From: an uncultured beta proteobacterium
GTDB lineage: Bacteria > Pseudomonadota > Gammaproteobacteria > Burkholderiales > Rhodocyclaceae
Direction: 5' to 3'
Length of the DNA stretch: 6,159 nt
Assembly: GCA_903910495.1 (NCBI GenBank)
Contig: CAIVZW010000772.1
Location: forward strand, 1 to 6,159
The notes beneath the pieces were generated by a model. It was not told the DNA's origin. It worked only from the letters and a program-made list of their open reading frames with translations, and did not search any database. Of the stretch, positions 1 to 5,737 are shown piece after piece. The position numbers and the translations under genes are program-made. Within the stretch, counting starts at the first letter, position 1, and each line of letters begins with the position of its first letter.

Positions 1-118
1 GAAGATCGACGCCCGCGCCATCGTCAGCGCCGTCGCCCCGCTCGCCGACGGCGAAGCCTGGTTCAAGCGCCTCTACAACCGCGAACCGGGTCTGCTCAAG
101 GTCGTTCTGGAACCCTGA
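1..118 (+). CDS. C-terminus of a probable zinc-type (MDR) alcohol/polyol dehydrogenase, partial
   Basis: Only the last 38 codons are inside the window; the frame starts at base 2 and stops at TGA 116-118. The visible end contains the segments AIVSAVAPLADG, then EAWFKRLYNREPG, then LLKVVLEP. From memory this tail (aromatic-Phe-x-Arg-Leu-Tyr followed by an EPGLLKV strand) is typical of the last helix and strand of medium-chain dehydrogenases of the threonine/sorbitol dehydrogenase type, where it closes the GroES-like catalytic domain. The zinc ligands and Rossmann fold lie outside, so substrate and cofactor cannot be judged. Codons are strongly GC-rich, like pbpC. The last 23 bp overlap the convergent pbpC 3' end and no terminator fits between them. 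The family call rests on the tail alone and could be wrong. Confidence 0.55.
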   Translation, partial: KIDARAIVSAVAPLADGEAWFKRLYNREPGLLKVVLEP

Positions 119-2369
119 GGCGGGCCCTGAGCGCGCGCACCTCGAAGCGGACGCTTTCGAGTTCGCGGCCCTGGGCATCGGCCAGGACCAGATGATGCCG
201 CCCGGGCGATGGCCGCCAGAGCACTTCCTGAACCGCAGGGCCAAGCGACTGGCCGTCGATGCGCCAGTGCCAGCCGGGATCGGGTTGGCCGGAGAGTTGC
301 AGGGCAATGCGCTGGCGTTGTGGAGGAATGTCCGGGTCGAGCGCAATGATCGTACCCTGCCCCGGATAGGCGATGTGCGCCAGAGCCCTTGATTCGGCCA
401 GGCGCACCACGCTCATGCCGGTACCGGCCAGAAACCATTCCTGCCGTGCCGCTTCGCTGATTTTTCCGGATGGCTCAAAGCGGATCATCTGGCGCCTGAC
501 GCCGGCGGGCGGCACGACTGGCGCATTTCTGCCGCCGCGCTGCAGCCAGTCCATCACCTCGCGCCACACCGGTGCCGCACCGGAAACACCCGAAACATCA
601 TGCATCGCCTCACCGGAGGCGTTGCCCACCCAGACGGCCACGGTGTAGCGCGACGAATAGCCGACACACCAGTTGTCGCGCATGTCCTTGCTCGTCCCCG
701 TTTTCACGGCGCTCCGGTAAGGCGTGGCCAGCCAGGATTCAAGGCCGAAGGTACCAACCCGTGCGGCGCGGTCGGCAAGAATGTCAGAGACGATGAACAG
801 TGCTGCGGCCGGCGCGACCCGCCTGATCGTGCCCTCGAACACCCCGCTGCAGCCTCCTTCAGTGCAGGGGCGTTGCGCTTGGCCGGCATTGACGCCACGG
901 GTCACGCGCAGGGGCGACCACTCGCCGCCGTTGGCCAGCGTGCGATAGGCATTGGCCAGCATGAGCAGGGATACGTCGGCCGAGCCGAGCGCCAGACTGA
1001 AACCGTAGTAATCGCCGTTCTCGGTCAGGCTTTTGAAACCGAAAGCATGCAGGCGGTCACGAAAAACATCGGGGCCGATGCGCACCAGCGTGCGTACCGC
1101 CGGGACATTGAGCGAGCCGCCCAGCGCCATGCGTGCACTGACCCAGCCACGATACTCAGGCGCATAATTCTGCGGCAAGTACAAACCACCGCTGGTGGTC
1201 ATCGCCAGCGGCGAATCGTCGAGCAGTGAGGCCGCCGTCAGATCACGCCGTTCGAAAGCCAGCGCATAAAGGAAAGGCTTGAGCGTCGACCCGGCCTGGC
1301 GCAAGGCCGTCACGCTATCGACCTCGGGCGACTCCGACAGGGCCCCGCTGGAACCGATCCAGGCCAGCACCTCACCCGAGGCATTATCGATCACCAATAC
1401 GGCGCCGTCTTGCGCATTCTGCCGCGCGATGCCCTGCAACTGGCGTTGCAGCGAAGCTCCGGCGAAGCGCTGAAGGTCGGCGTCCAGCGTGCTTTTCAGC
1501 CGCTCGCCCGGGCGCGCGAGGAGTTTCTGCGCCAGATGCGGCGCCAGTCCCGGCGATTGTTCCGCACCGAGCCAGCCAGCCTGCTGATCGCGCAAGCCGC
1601 CGGAGAGTGCCAGCCGGGCGAGTCCGTCAAGCCCTTCGCAATGGGCGAGCGCACCCCGTTTCATCTGCGCCATCGCCTGCAGTACGCCGCAGGCACGCGC
1701 TGCGACGAGTTGTGCAGAGGCTGCGGGCGCGCGCAGCAGCGCGGCGGCGAGAGCCGATTCGCGTTCGTCCAGACCGTCCGGCCACTTGCCGAACAGGCCG
1801 CGGCTCATCGCCGCCACGCCGGCCATCTCGCCGCGAAAGCCGGCGAGATTGAGGTAGGCCTCCAGAATCTCGTCCTTCTTCCAGTGCTGTTCCAGCCACA
1901 GCGCAGCAGTCGCCTGCGAGAGTTTTTCCGGCACGCTGCGCCGGCCACGGCGCTGGGCATTTGCAGAGTCCTGTTCGTCGAGCAAGCCGACGAGTTGCAT
2001 CGACAGCGTACTGGCCCCGCGCGTCCGGGTAGCCCACAGATTGCGCCAGGCGCTGACGGCCGCCGCGCCCCAATCAACCCCCGCGTGCGCGTAGAATTTC
2101 CGGTCTTCCGAGGCCAGCAGCGCTCGCAGCAAGGTCGGCGAAACGTCTTCGATGCGTGTCCACGGCAAACGCCGCTGCGTCATGTCGATGCGCTTGCTCT
2201 GCAAGGGTCGGCCATCGCGCGCCAGCAGCCAGGCATCGGATTCGGTATAAGCGGCACGAACCTCGGAGAACGACGGCAATGCCCACGCCGGCAGACAACA
2301 GGCCACGCCACAGGCGGCGATGAAAAGTCCGTTACGGGCGAGGCGCAGGTTCATTGGATAATTATGCAC
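96..2369 (-). CDS. pbpC: Penicillin-binding protein 1C (bifunctional glycosyltransferase/transpeptidase)
   Basis: Class A penicillin-binding protein of the PBP1C type: a periplasmic, membrane-anchored enzyme that polymerises lipid II glycan and can cross-link stem peptides. At 757 aa it is close to the length I recall for E. coli PbpC. Residues 6-30 are a single hydrophobic anchor/signal segment. Residues about 50-220 are the GT51 domain, with the catalytic Glu88 in SEDRKF, the GASTLSMQ motif (118-125) and the EMAG region (181-184). The transpeptidase domain spans about 320-610, with the Ser361-x-x-Lys364 nucleophile motif (GSTLKPF), Ser419-Leu-Asn421 and KTGTS (556-560); all three penicillin-binding motifs are intact. 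Residues about 625-745 match the C-terminal domain specific to PBP1C. The listed start is GTG 2369 (weak GGA 9 nt upstream). ATG 2354 gives 752 aa and keeps the whole signal segment, but has no clear ribosome-binding site. The alpha-2-macroglobulin gene that usually accompanies pbpC is not next to it here. Confidence 0.96.
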   Translation of the reverse strand: MHNYPMNLRLARNGLFIAACGVACCLPAWALPSFSEVRAAYTESDAWLLARDGRPLQSKRIDMTQRRLPWTRIEDVSPTLLRALLASEDRKFYAHAGVDWGAAAVSAWRNLWATRTRGASTLSMQLVGLLDEQDSANAQRRGRRSVPEKLSQATAALWLEQHWKKDEILEAYLNLAGFRGEMAGVAAMSRGLFGKWPDGLDERESALAAALLRAPAASAQLVAARACGVLQAMAQMKRGALAHCEGLDGLARLALSGGLRDQQAGWLGAEQSPGLAPHLAQKLLARPGERLKSTLDADLQRFAGASLQRQLQGIARQNAQDGAVLVIDNASGEVLAWIGSSGALSESPEVDSVTALRQAGSTLKPFLYALAFERRDLTAASLLDDSPLAMTTSGGLYLPQNYAPEYRGWVSARMALGGSLNVPAVRTLVRIGPDVFRDRLHAFGFKSLTENGDYYGFSLALGSADVSLLMLANAYRTLANGGEWSPLRVTRGVNAGQAQRPCTEGGCSGVFEGTIRRVAPAAALFIVSDILADRAARVGTFGLESWLATPYRSAVKTGTSKDMRDNWCVGYSSRYTVAVWVGNASGEAMHDVSGVSGAAPVWREVMDWLQRGGRNAPVVPPAGVRRQMIRFEPSGKISEAARQEWFLAGTGMSVVRLAESRALAHIAYPGQGTIIALDPDIPPQRQRIALQLSGQPDPGWHWRIDGQSLGPAVQEVLWRPSPGRHHLVLADAQGRELESVRFEVRALRARLRVPERP

Positions 2370-2525
2370 TCGTTACTATCCAGACGCCTTCGAACCGACC
2401 AACGGGAATATCCGCATCAGTACACTGCAGATGTCGGACAGGTAATAACACGCTCATGGATTATTGCCCCGGATTTCGCCTGATGGACAATCGGAGATAA
2501 TATTGGATTTACAGATTCAATCAAT
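2370..2525. promoter_or_regulatory. Divergent intergenic region between pbpC and the 2526 gene
   Basis: This 156-bp spacer must hold the promoters for two diverging genes unless they belong to longer transcripts. On the plus strand GATAAT at 2496-2501 matches five of six -10 consensus bases, but no convincing -35 lies 16-18 bp upstream. If used, transcription would start near 2508 and leave a leader of under 20 nt before ATG 2526. On the minus strand I see only weak candidates, such as GATAGT just upstream of the GTG start. The spacer is AT-richer than pbpC. No operator-like palindrome stands out. Confidence 0.3.
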
Positions 2526-3092
2526 ATGCCAGAAACTACATCCACACTTGATCTCTCTGCCATTGCCAAGTGGCCCAATGTTCCCGCCTGTTACAACTGG
2601 TTGTCGCTCGATCGGCGGGGCTGCTGGCGATTGCAGGCAGAGCGTATTACACACGGCGGCATGATTGCCTTCATCAACCGGCACTACGCTTGCGATGAAT
2701 CAGGCTGCTGGTTCGTGCAGAACGGGCCGCAACGGGTCTTCGTGTCCCTGGCTTGCACGCCATGGGTTTTCCGCCGCGAAAGCGATACTTTTATCAGCCA
2801 CACTGGCCAGCCGGTTGGCGTGTTAAGAGAGGTTTATCTCGACGAAGAAGGTAGCATCCTGCTCGAAACCGAACTCGGCATCGGCCTGCTTGATGACCGC
2901 GACCTGGCTCGGTTCTTCGCCGAATGCCGCAGTGATGATGAGCAAGAAGTCGACGAAGATGCTTTTGGCGCCTTGATGGAAACCGGCAAGGGCAATATCC
3001 ATTGGCACAGCATGCCACTGCAAAAAATCGCAGCGACGACGCTAGCCGAGCGCTTCAAGTTCAACCCCGAACCGCAGCCGAAAGAAGCCTAA
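2526..3092 (+). CDS. Conserved soluble protein of unknown function
   Basis: A 188-aa protein without signal peptide or membrane helix, so probably cytoplasmic. The sequence has the look of a conserved family. It has a KWPNVPACYNWLSLDRRG segment near residues 15-32, an ITHGGMIAFINRHYACDE stretch (41-58), the strand-like CWFVQNGPQRVFVSL (61-75), a HTGQPVG turn (92-98) and an acidic patch around 137-146. The tail is proline- and charge-rich. It resembles a family I associate with betaproteobacteria that carries a DUF number (possibly in the DUF2944/2946 group; the number is from memory and unsure). No catalytic motif is recognisable; five cysteines are present but are not arranged as a metal site. 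The ATG at 2526 lacks a good Shine-Dalgarno sequence; the nearest GGAG is about 30 nt upstream. It is divergent from pbpC and stands alone, so neighbours do not suggest a role. Confidence 0.85.
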   Translation: MPETTSTLDLSAIAKWPNVPACYNWLSLDRRGCWRLQAERITHGGMIAFINRHYACDESGCWFVQNGPQRVFVSLACTPWVFRRESDTFISHTGQPVGVLREVYLDEEGSILLETELGIGLLDDRDLARFFAECRSDDEQEVDEDAFGALMETGKGNIHWHSMPLQKIAATTLAERFKFNPEPQPKEA

Positions 3093-3422
3093 GTCAATAA
3101 AGAGGTCAGCATGGAATTGATTTCTTTGGCCGCAAGAATTGCCCTCCCGCCAGCACCAAATTCTTTGAGACGCCCAATGCTGCGCAAACCAATCCGAAGC
3201 CGACCCCATATCACCCCACCATATCGCCCAAGAGCCATTCTGCGAGCAATCTTATTGGGCCGTTCAAGACCGGTTGCTGTCGTTCAGTTTTCAAATGCCA
3301 CCTGCTCTACCCGACCCACTCCGGACGGTGGTCTCACTGAGCACTCAACGGCAGATAAGTGAGTTGAGCCGCCGCTTGTGGACCGTTATCGAGCTGCTGC
3401 TCGTTATGCCTTGTCCCTTCTG

Positions 3423-3453
3423 CGCTAACAGTCAGCCCCCAAGCTGATTAGCG
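3423..3453. other. Imperfect 11-bp hairpin upstream of the dienelactone hydrolase gene
   Basis: CGCTAA (3423-3428) pairs with TTAGCG (3448-3453), and TCAGC (3432-3436) pairs with GCTGA (3443-3447). A 3-nt bulge (CAG, 3429-3431) sits on the 5' side and the loop is CCCCAA. No run of T follows on either strand, so it does not look like a standard intrinsic terminator. It could be an RNA structure in a leader, a binding site, or leftover from a lost element. Confidence 0.4.
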
Positions 3454-3493
3454 GGAACTTTCCTCATCCCAGCGCATCAATTGAAACGAAATA

Positions 3494-3522
3494 TTGACAA
3501 GAACAACCTCAAAACCACTAGC
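3494..3522 (+). promoter_or_regulatory. Candidate promoter for the dienelactone hydrolase gene
   Basis: TTGACA at 3494-3499 is a perfect -35 hexamer, but the -10 position 17 bp downstream (3517-3522, ACTAGC) is poor. If real, transcription would begin near 3529. That fits a translation start at 3553/3556 and excludes the upstream TTG at 3481, which would then lie outside the message. Confidence 0.28.
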
Positions 3523-3555
3523 CTGCCGATCAATCCCCCTTTTGTGGAGCCCGTG

Positions 3556-4251
3556 TTGAAATCTCAATGGATCAACATCAATACCGCCCAAGGCGAAACC
3601 TTCTCTGGTTATCTTTCGCTGCCGCCGACCGGTAACGGTCCAGGCATTGTGCTAGTACAGGAAATATGGGGCGTTAACGAACACATCCGTGCCATTGCCG
3701 ATCAGTACGCCCTGGACGGTTACGTCGTGCTGGCACCGGATATCTTCTGGCGTATGGAGCAGCGTGTCGATTTGACCTATGACATGGACGGCACTGCTAA
3801 AGCTCGCGCACTTCTTCAGAAAGTTGATATGACGAAGGCCGTCGCTGACCTTTCGAGTGCGGTCGATACACTGCGTACGCTGCCCGAAGTGACCGGCAAG
3901 GTTGCTGCTCTCGGATTCTGCCTCGGTGTTCAACTTGCCTACCGCACCGCAGCTACTGGTAATGTAGATGCAGCGGTAGCTTACTACGGCGGCGGAATCC
4001 AACAGCATCTCAACGTTGCAGACAGAATCATTAAGCCGATCCTGTTCCACTACGCGGGGCTGGATACGCACATTCCACAAAATGAAGTGACCGACGTTAA
4101 AGGCAGTTTTGTCGGCAGGGCGAACGCCACTTTCTTTGACTACCCAGACGCCGATCACGGCTTCAACTGCTGGGGGCGGCCGATGTACAACCAGAAAGCA
4201 GCTACACTAGCTCACGGCAGAACTCTGATATTCCTATCACAGTGTCTGTAA
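3556..4251 (+). CDS. Dienelactone hydrolase family protein
   Basis: A cytoplasmic alpha/beta-hydrolase of the dienelactone hydrolase (carboxymethylenebutenolidase) family; the classical member opens dienelactones to maleylacetate in chlorocatechol degradation, but many paralogues have unknown substrates. Numbered from TTG 3556 (231 aa), the features are Glu36 in QEIWG, nucleophile Cys122 in GFCLGV, Asp170 in YAGLDTH and His201 in DADHGFNCW. These fall within one residue of the canonical Glu36/Cys123/Asp171/His202. The tail AHGRTLIFL is the usual family ending, so the gene is complete. The frame is open back to TTG 3481, but the first 25 codons have no family resemblance. GGAG at 3546-3549 lies 6 nt before TTG 3556 (3 nt before GTG 3553), which favours the short form. 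The second Gly of the usual CLGG is Val here. No other catechol-pathway gene is near, so a role in chloroaromatic breakdown is not supported. Confidence 0.93.
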   Translation: MKSQWININTAQGETFSGYLSLPPTGNGPGIVLVQEIWGVNEHIRAIADQYALDGYVVLAPDIFWRMEQRVDLTYDMDGTAKARALLQKVDMTKAVADLSSAVDTLRTLPEVTGKVAALGFCLGVQLAYRTAATGNVDAAVAYYGGGIQQHLNVADRIIKPILFHYAGLDTHIPQNEVTDVKGSFVGRANATFFDYPDADHGFNCWGRPMYNQKAATLAHGRTLIFLSQCL

Positions 4252-4300
4252 AGTACGGTTTCCCCGTGGTGTTTGTCTCTTTGGGCAGTCACTGGATACA

Positions 4301-4345
4301 GACTGAACATCCGCGAGTCCGTGGTTCCATTCCGCGCTGCCACCA
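4301..4345 (+). other. Degenerate tRNA-Phe 3' half, likely attachment-site remnant
   Basis: The 45 nt read like the anticodon loop through the CCA end of tRNA-Phe. There is a loop CTGAACA with GAA in the anticodon place, a variable loop GAGTC, a T stem CGTGG/CCGCG enclosing TTCCATT, and a terminal ACCA (4342-4345). Against betaproteobacterial tRNA-Phe as I remember it, most positions agree. The anticodon stem has two mismatches, the T loop has C where the usual G stands, and the 3' acceptor strand is two bases short. No convincing 5' half precedes it, so it is not a functional tRNA. A tRNA 3' end about 75 bp before a P4-type integrase start is the usual layout of an integrated element's attachment site. 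Confidence 0.6.
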
Positions 4346-4371
4346 AGAACAGTTTCAAGGAACTCCAAAGA

Positions 4372-4420
4372 AGGCCAGAGGCCTAAGTAACAGCACCAAC
4401 CCAGAAAGGGGTTACTGTTA
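4372..4420. other. Inverted repeats in front of the integrase remnant
   Basis: AGGCC (4372-4376) and GGCCT (4380-4384) form a perfect inverted repeat around AGA. Next to it, three mutually exclusive pairings are possible: AGTAAC (4386-4391) with GTTACT (4411-4416), TAACAG (4388-4393) with CTGTTA (4415-4420), and AACCC (4398-4402) with GGGTT (4409-4413). The last sequesters the AAAGGGG ribosome-binding site (4405-4411) of the integrase start. Short inverted repeats here could be integrase or excisionase sites, or RNA structure limiting integrase translation; no function is shown. Confidence 0.35.
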
Positions 4421-4599
4421 TGCCACTTACAGATAATGTAATCCGGAACGCAAAGCTCGAGGCGAAGCCCTGCCCTCTAAGAGACGAAAAGAGTCTCTAC
4501 GTCATCATTAACCCGAATGGTTCGAAATGGTGGCGACTAGATTATCGTTTTCTGGGAAGCGTAATACGCTATCTATGGGCGTCTGCGTGCTTTCATTGA
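4420..4599 (+). pseudogene. Tyrosine integrase N-terminus (P4 type), frameshifted and truncated
   Basis: Translation from ATG 4420, behind AAAGGGG at 8 nt, begins MPLTDNVIRNAK and continues with SLYVIINPNGSKWWRLDYR. This is the recognisable opening of the arm-binding domain (DUF4102 type) of P4-like phage/island integrases. After RFL (codon 45) the frame is lost. Shifting by one base at the GGG of 4554-4556 restores the family-like GKRNTLSMGV, so one base has probably been deleted. The unshifted frame ends at TGA 4597-4599 after 59 aa. Family members are about 400 aa; the core-binding and catalytic domains with the R-H-R-Y residues are absent. Even in the corrected frame, integrase similarity ends at about 4585-4600. 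The gene cannot be active. Its position beside the tRNA-Phe-like fragment supports a tRNA-targeting element. Confidence 0.82.
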
Positions 4600-4682
4600 T
4601 ATTCATCGTCATCGCGAACCTGACTCTTTTCCTGGCGATCATCGCGTCCTTCCTGTCGGCTCGTCAATACAAAAAGGGGTAA
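4587..4682 (+). pseudogene. Probable C-terminal fragment of an integral membrane protein
   Basis: In the corrected integrase frame, codons from about 4587 to TAA 4680-4682 switch to a hydrophobic helix: LSLIFIVIANLTLFLAII followed by ASFLSARQYKKG. This is one membrane-spanning helix with a positively charged end, as in the last helix of a transporter or polysaccharide-export protein. Third codon positions are GC-rich, which suggests real coding rather than chance. The ribosome-binding site of the sialidase-family gene lies inside its last codons, an operon-like arrangement. An ATG at 4575 would make a free 35-aa peptide, but it has no Shine-Dalgarno sequence and lies in the integrase-derived part. 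I therefore read this as the tail of a truncated upstream gene, with a small membrane peptide as the alternative. The parent family is not recognisable. Confidence 0.45.
4674..4679 (+). promoter_or_regulatory. Ribosome-binding site of the sialidase-family gene
   Basis: AAGGGG ends 8 nt before ATG 4688 and sets that start; the stop of the preceding membrane fragment (4680-4682) lies between them. No separate promoter is evident in the bases just upstream. Confidence 0.6.
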
Positions 4683-4687
4683 GTGTA

Positions 4688-5737
4688 ATGCGCGGCATAC
4701 AAAGCCTTGAGAAGTTCGACGTGTTGCCTCCGGACCAGAAGTTATTCAACAACTGCCATGCGTCGACACTTCTGAAGATCGGAGAAAGAGACTTCCTATG
4801 TGCGTACATGGCTGGAAGTCGAGAAGGCGCGCCTGATTTTTCGATTTGGCTTTCCCGCTGCACGGCTGGTCATTGGGACGATCCGGTTTGCATCAAGCAT
4901 CTCGACGGAATTCCGCACTGGAACCCCGTTCTGCACCTCGATAGTGGCCTGATCTATCTGTTCTACAAAACTGGATCGCCTATCTCAGCCTGGGTTCAGA
5001 GGGTCAGCACCTCTGATGACTTCGGGCATACCTGGTCAGAGTCCCGCGAAATGGTTCCAGAAGACAAAACCCCGCGAGGGCCGGTGAAAAACAAATTGCT
5101 CGTCACCTTAAATGGCGACTGGCTGGCGCCGTCCTCAGTCGAGACAGACAAGTATTGGGACGCCCATATCGACATTTCGACCGACCACGGGATGACCTGG
5201 AAGAAATGTCCTATTCCGATCGATCATAGTGATACGGGGCAAGATCATGGCCAATCGGCAGTGTGGGATGGCCTTTCCGAAGGCGCTCTCTGCCAGAACG
5301 ATCCTGACGTCATCATGAAATGGGATGGTGTGATTCAGCCGACGCTGTGGGAATCCGCCGACGGGCAAATACATGCCCTGATGCGTAGCACCCGCGGGAA
5401 GATTTTCCGGTCCGATTCCGCCGATGGTGGCATTACCTGGTGCCCTGCTTACGCCACAGGCCTTCCGAATAACAACTGCGGCATCGATGCGGTACGTATG
5501 GCAGACGGTACCATCGCCCTGATGTACAACCCGGTGCCGGGGAATTGGAGCCCACGATCTCCGCTCTCGGTCAGCTTTTCTGAGGACAACGGGTGTACAT
5601 GGAGCGCCCCGTTCCATCTCGAGACGAGGGACGGTGAATACTCTTATCCCGCGGTACTGGCAGAGGGTAAGGACCTCCATGTCTCCTACACATATAACAG
5701 GAAATACATGGTCTATTGTCACCTTAGGGTTTACTGA
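4688..5737 (+). CDS. Sialidase-family (BNR/Asp-box) protein, cytoplasmic
   Basis: A 349-aa predicted six-bladed beta-propeller of the BNR_2-type sialidase family, whose members are annotated as exo-sialidases although many are untested. Four clear Asp boxes (S-x-D-x-G-x-T-W) lie at residues 109-116, 164-171, 244-251 and 298-305. Further segments I associate with this subfamily are SREGAPD (44-50), WNPVL (78-82), GPVKNK (131-136), LAPSS (146-150), IQPTLW (216-221), GIDAV (265-269) and GEYSYPAV (316-323). Length and both ends look complete. There is no signal peptide, so it should act inside the cell, unlike secreted scavenging sialidases. The N-terminal FRIP motif of classical sialidases is not visible, so activity on sialic acid is uncertain. 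It starts 5 bp after a membrane-protein fragment and converges on an SDR gene 170 bp downstream. Together these suggest a carbohydrate-processing locus, substrate unknown. Confidence 0.88.
   Translation: MRGIQSLEKFDVLPPDQKLFNNCHASTLLKIGERDFLCAYMAGSREGAPDFSIWLSRCTAGHWDDPVCIKHLDGIPHWNPVLHLDSGLIYLFYKTGSPISAWVQRVSTSDDFGHTWSESREMVPEDKTPRGPVKNKLLVTLNGDWLAPSSVETDKYWDAHIDISTDHGMTWKKCPIPIDHSDTGQDHGQSAVWDGLSEGALCQNDPDVIMKWDGVIQPTLWESADGQIHALMRSTRGKIFRSDSADGGITWCPAYATGLPNNNCGIDAVRMADGTIALMYNPVPGNWSPRSPLSVSFSEDNGCTWSAPFHLETRDGEYSYPAVLAEGKDLHVSYTYNRKYMVYCHLRVY

Larger units (their letters stand above)
3093..3555. other. Long gene-poor stretch, probably decayed sequence
   Basis: About 460 bp lie between the unknown-function gene and the likely dienelactone hydrolase start. 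An 83-codon frame opens at ATG 3111 behind a fair GAGG ribosome-binding site, but its product is arginine/proline-rich low-complexity sequence unlike any family I know. Another frame is open without a start codon through about 3100-3340 and reads with somewhat more natural codons, including the segment FFGRKNCPPASTKFFETP. Neither is convincing, and the stretch may be the remains of a lost gene. It holds a small hairpin at 3390-3403 (CGAGC, loop TGCT, GCTCG) and a larger one at 3423-3453. No direct repeats or transposase remains were recognised. Confidence 0.45.

Noticed and set aside
1410..2483. A 357-codon open frame on the plus strand
   Set aside because: It is antisense to the confidently identified pbpC; long open frames opposite GC-rich genes are expected by chance, and the product is arginine-rich with no family resemblance.
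3111..3362. An 83-codon frame with a fair ribosome-binding site
   Set aside because: The product is low-complexity Arg/Pro/Leu sequence without a fold signature; it is treated as part of the decayed stretch.
3423..3453. An integron attC site
   Set aside because: The hairpin has a AAC-like edge but no proper GTTRRRY core and no L boxes, and no integron integrase is in the window.
3652..4158. A 168-codon frame on the minus strand
   Set aside because: It lies opposite the catalytic core of the dienelactone hydrolase gene and has no recognisable motif.
4270..4345. A complete, working tRNA-Phe gene
   Set aside because: The D arm and 5' acceptor strand are not recognisable, the anticodon stem has two mismatches and the acceptor 3' strand is too short.
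4242..4436. A 64-codon frame running across the tRNA-like fragment
   Set aside because: It overlaps the hydrolase end, the tRNA-Phe remnant and the integrase leader, and has no family resemblance.
4575..4682. A small type I toxin-like membrane peptide
   Set aside because: There is no ribosome-binding site before ATG 4575, no visible antisense RNA promoter, and the first codons are integrase-derived. A truncated gene tail explains it better.
5135..5722. A 195-codon frame on the minus strand
   Set aside because: It is antisense to the sialidase-family gene, whose Asp boxes fix the coding strand.
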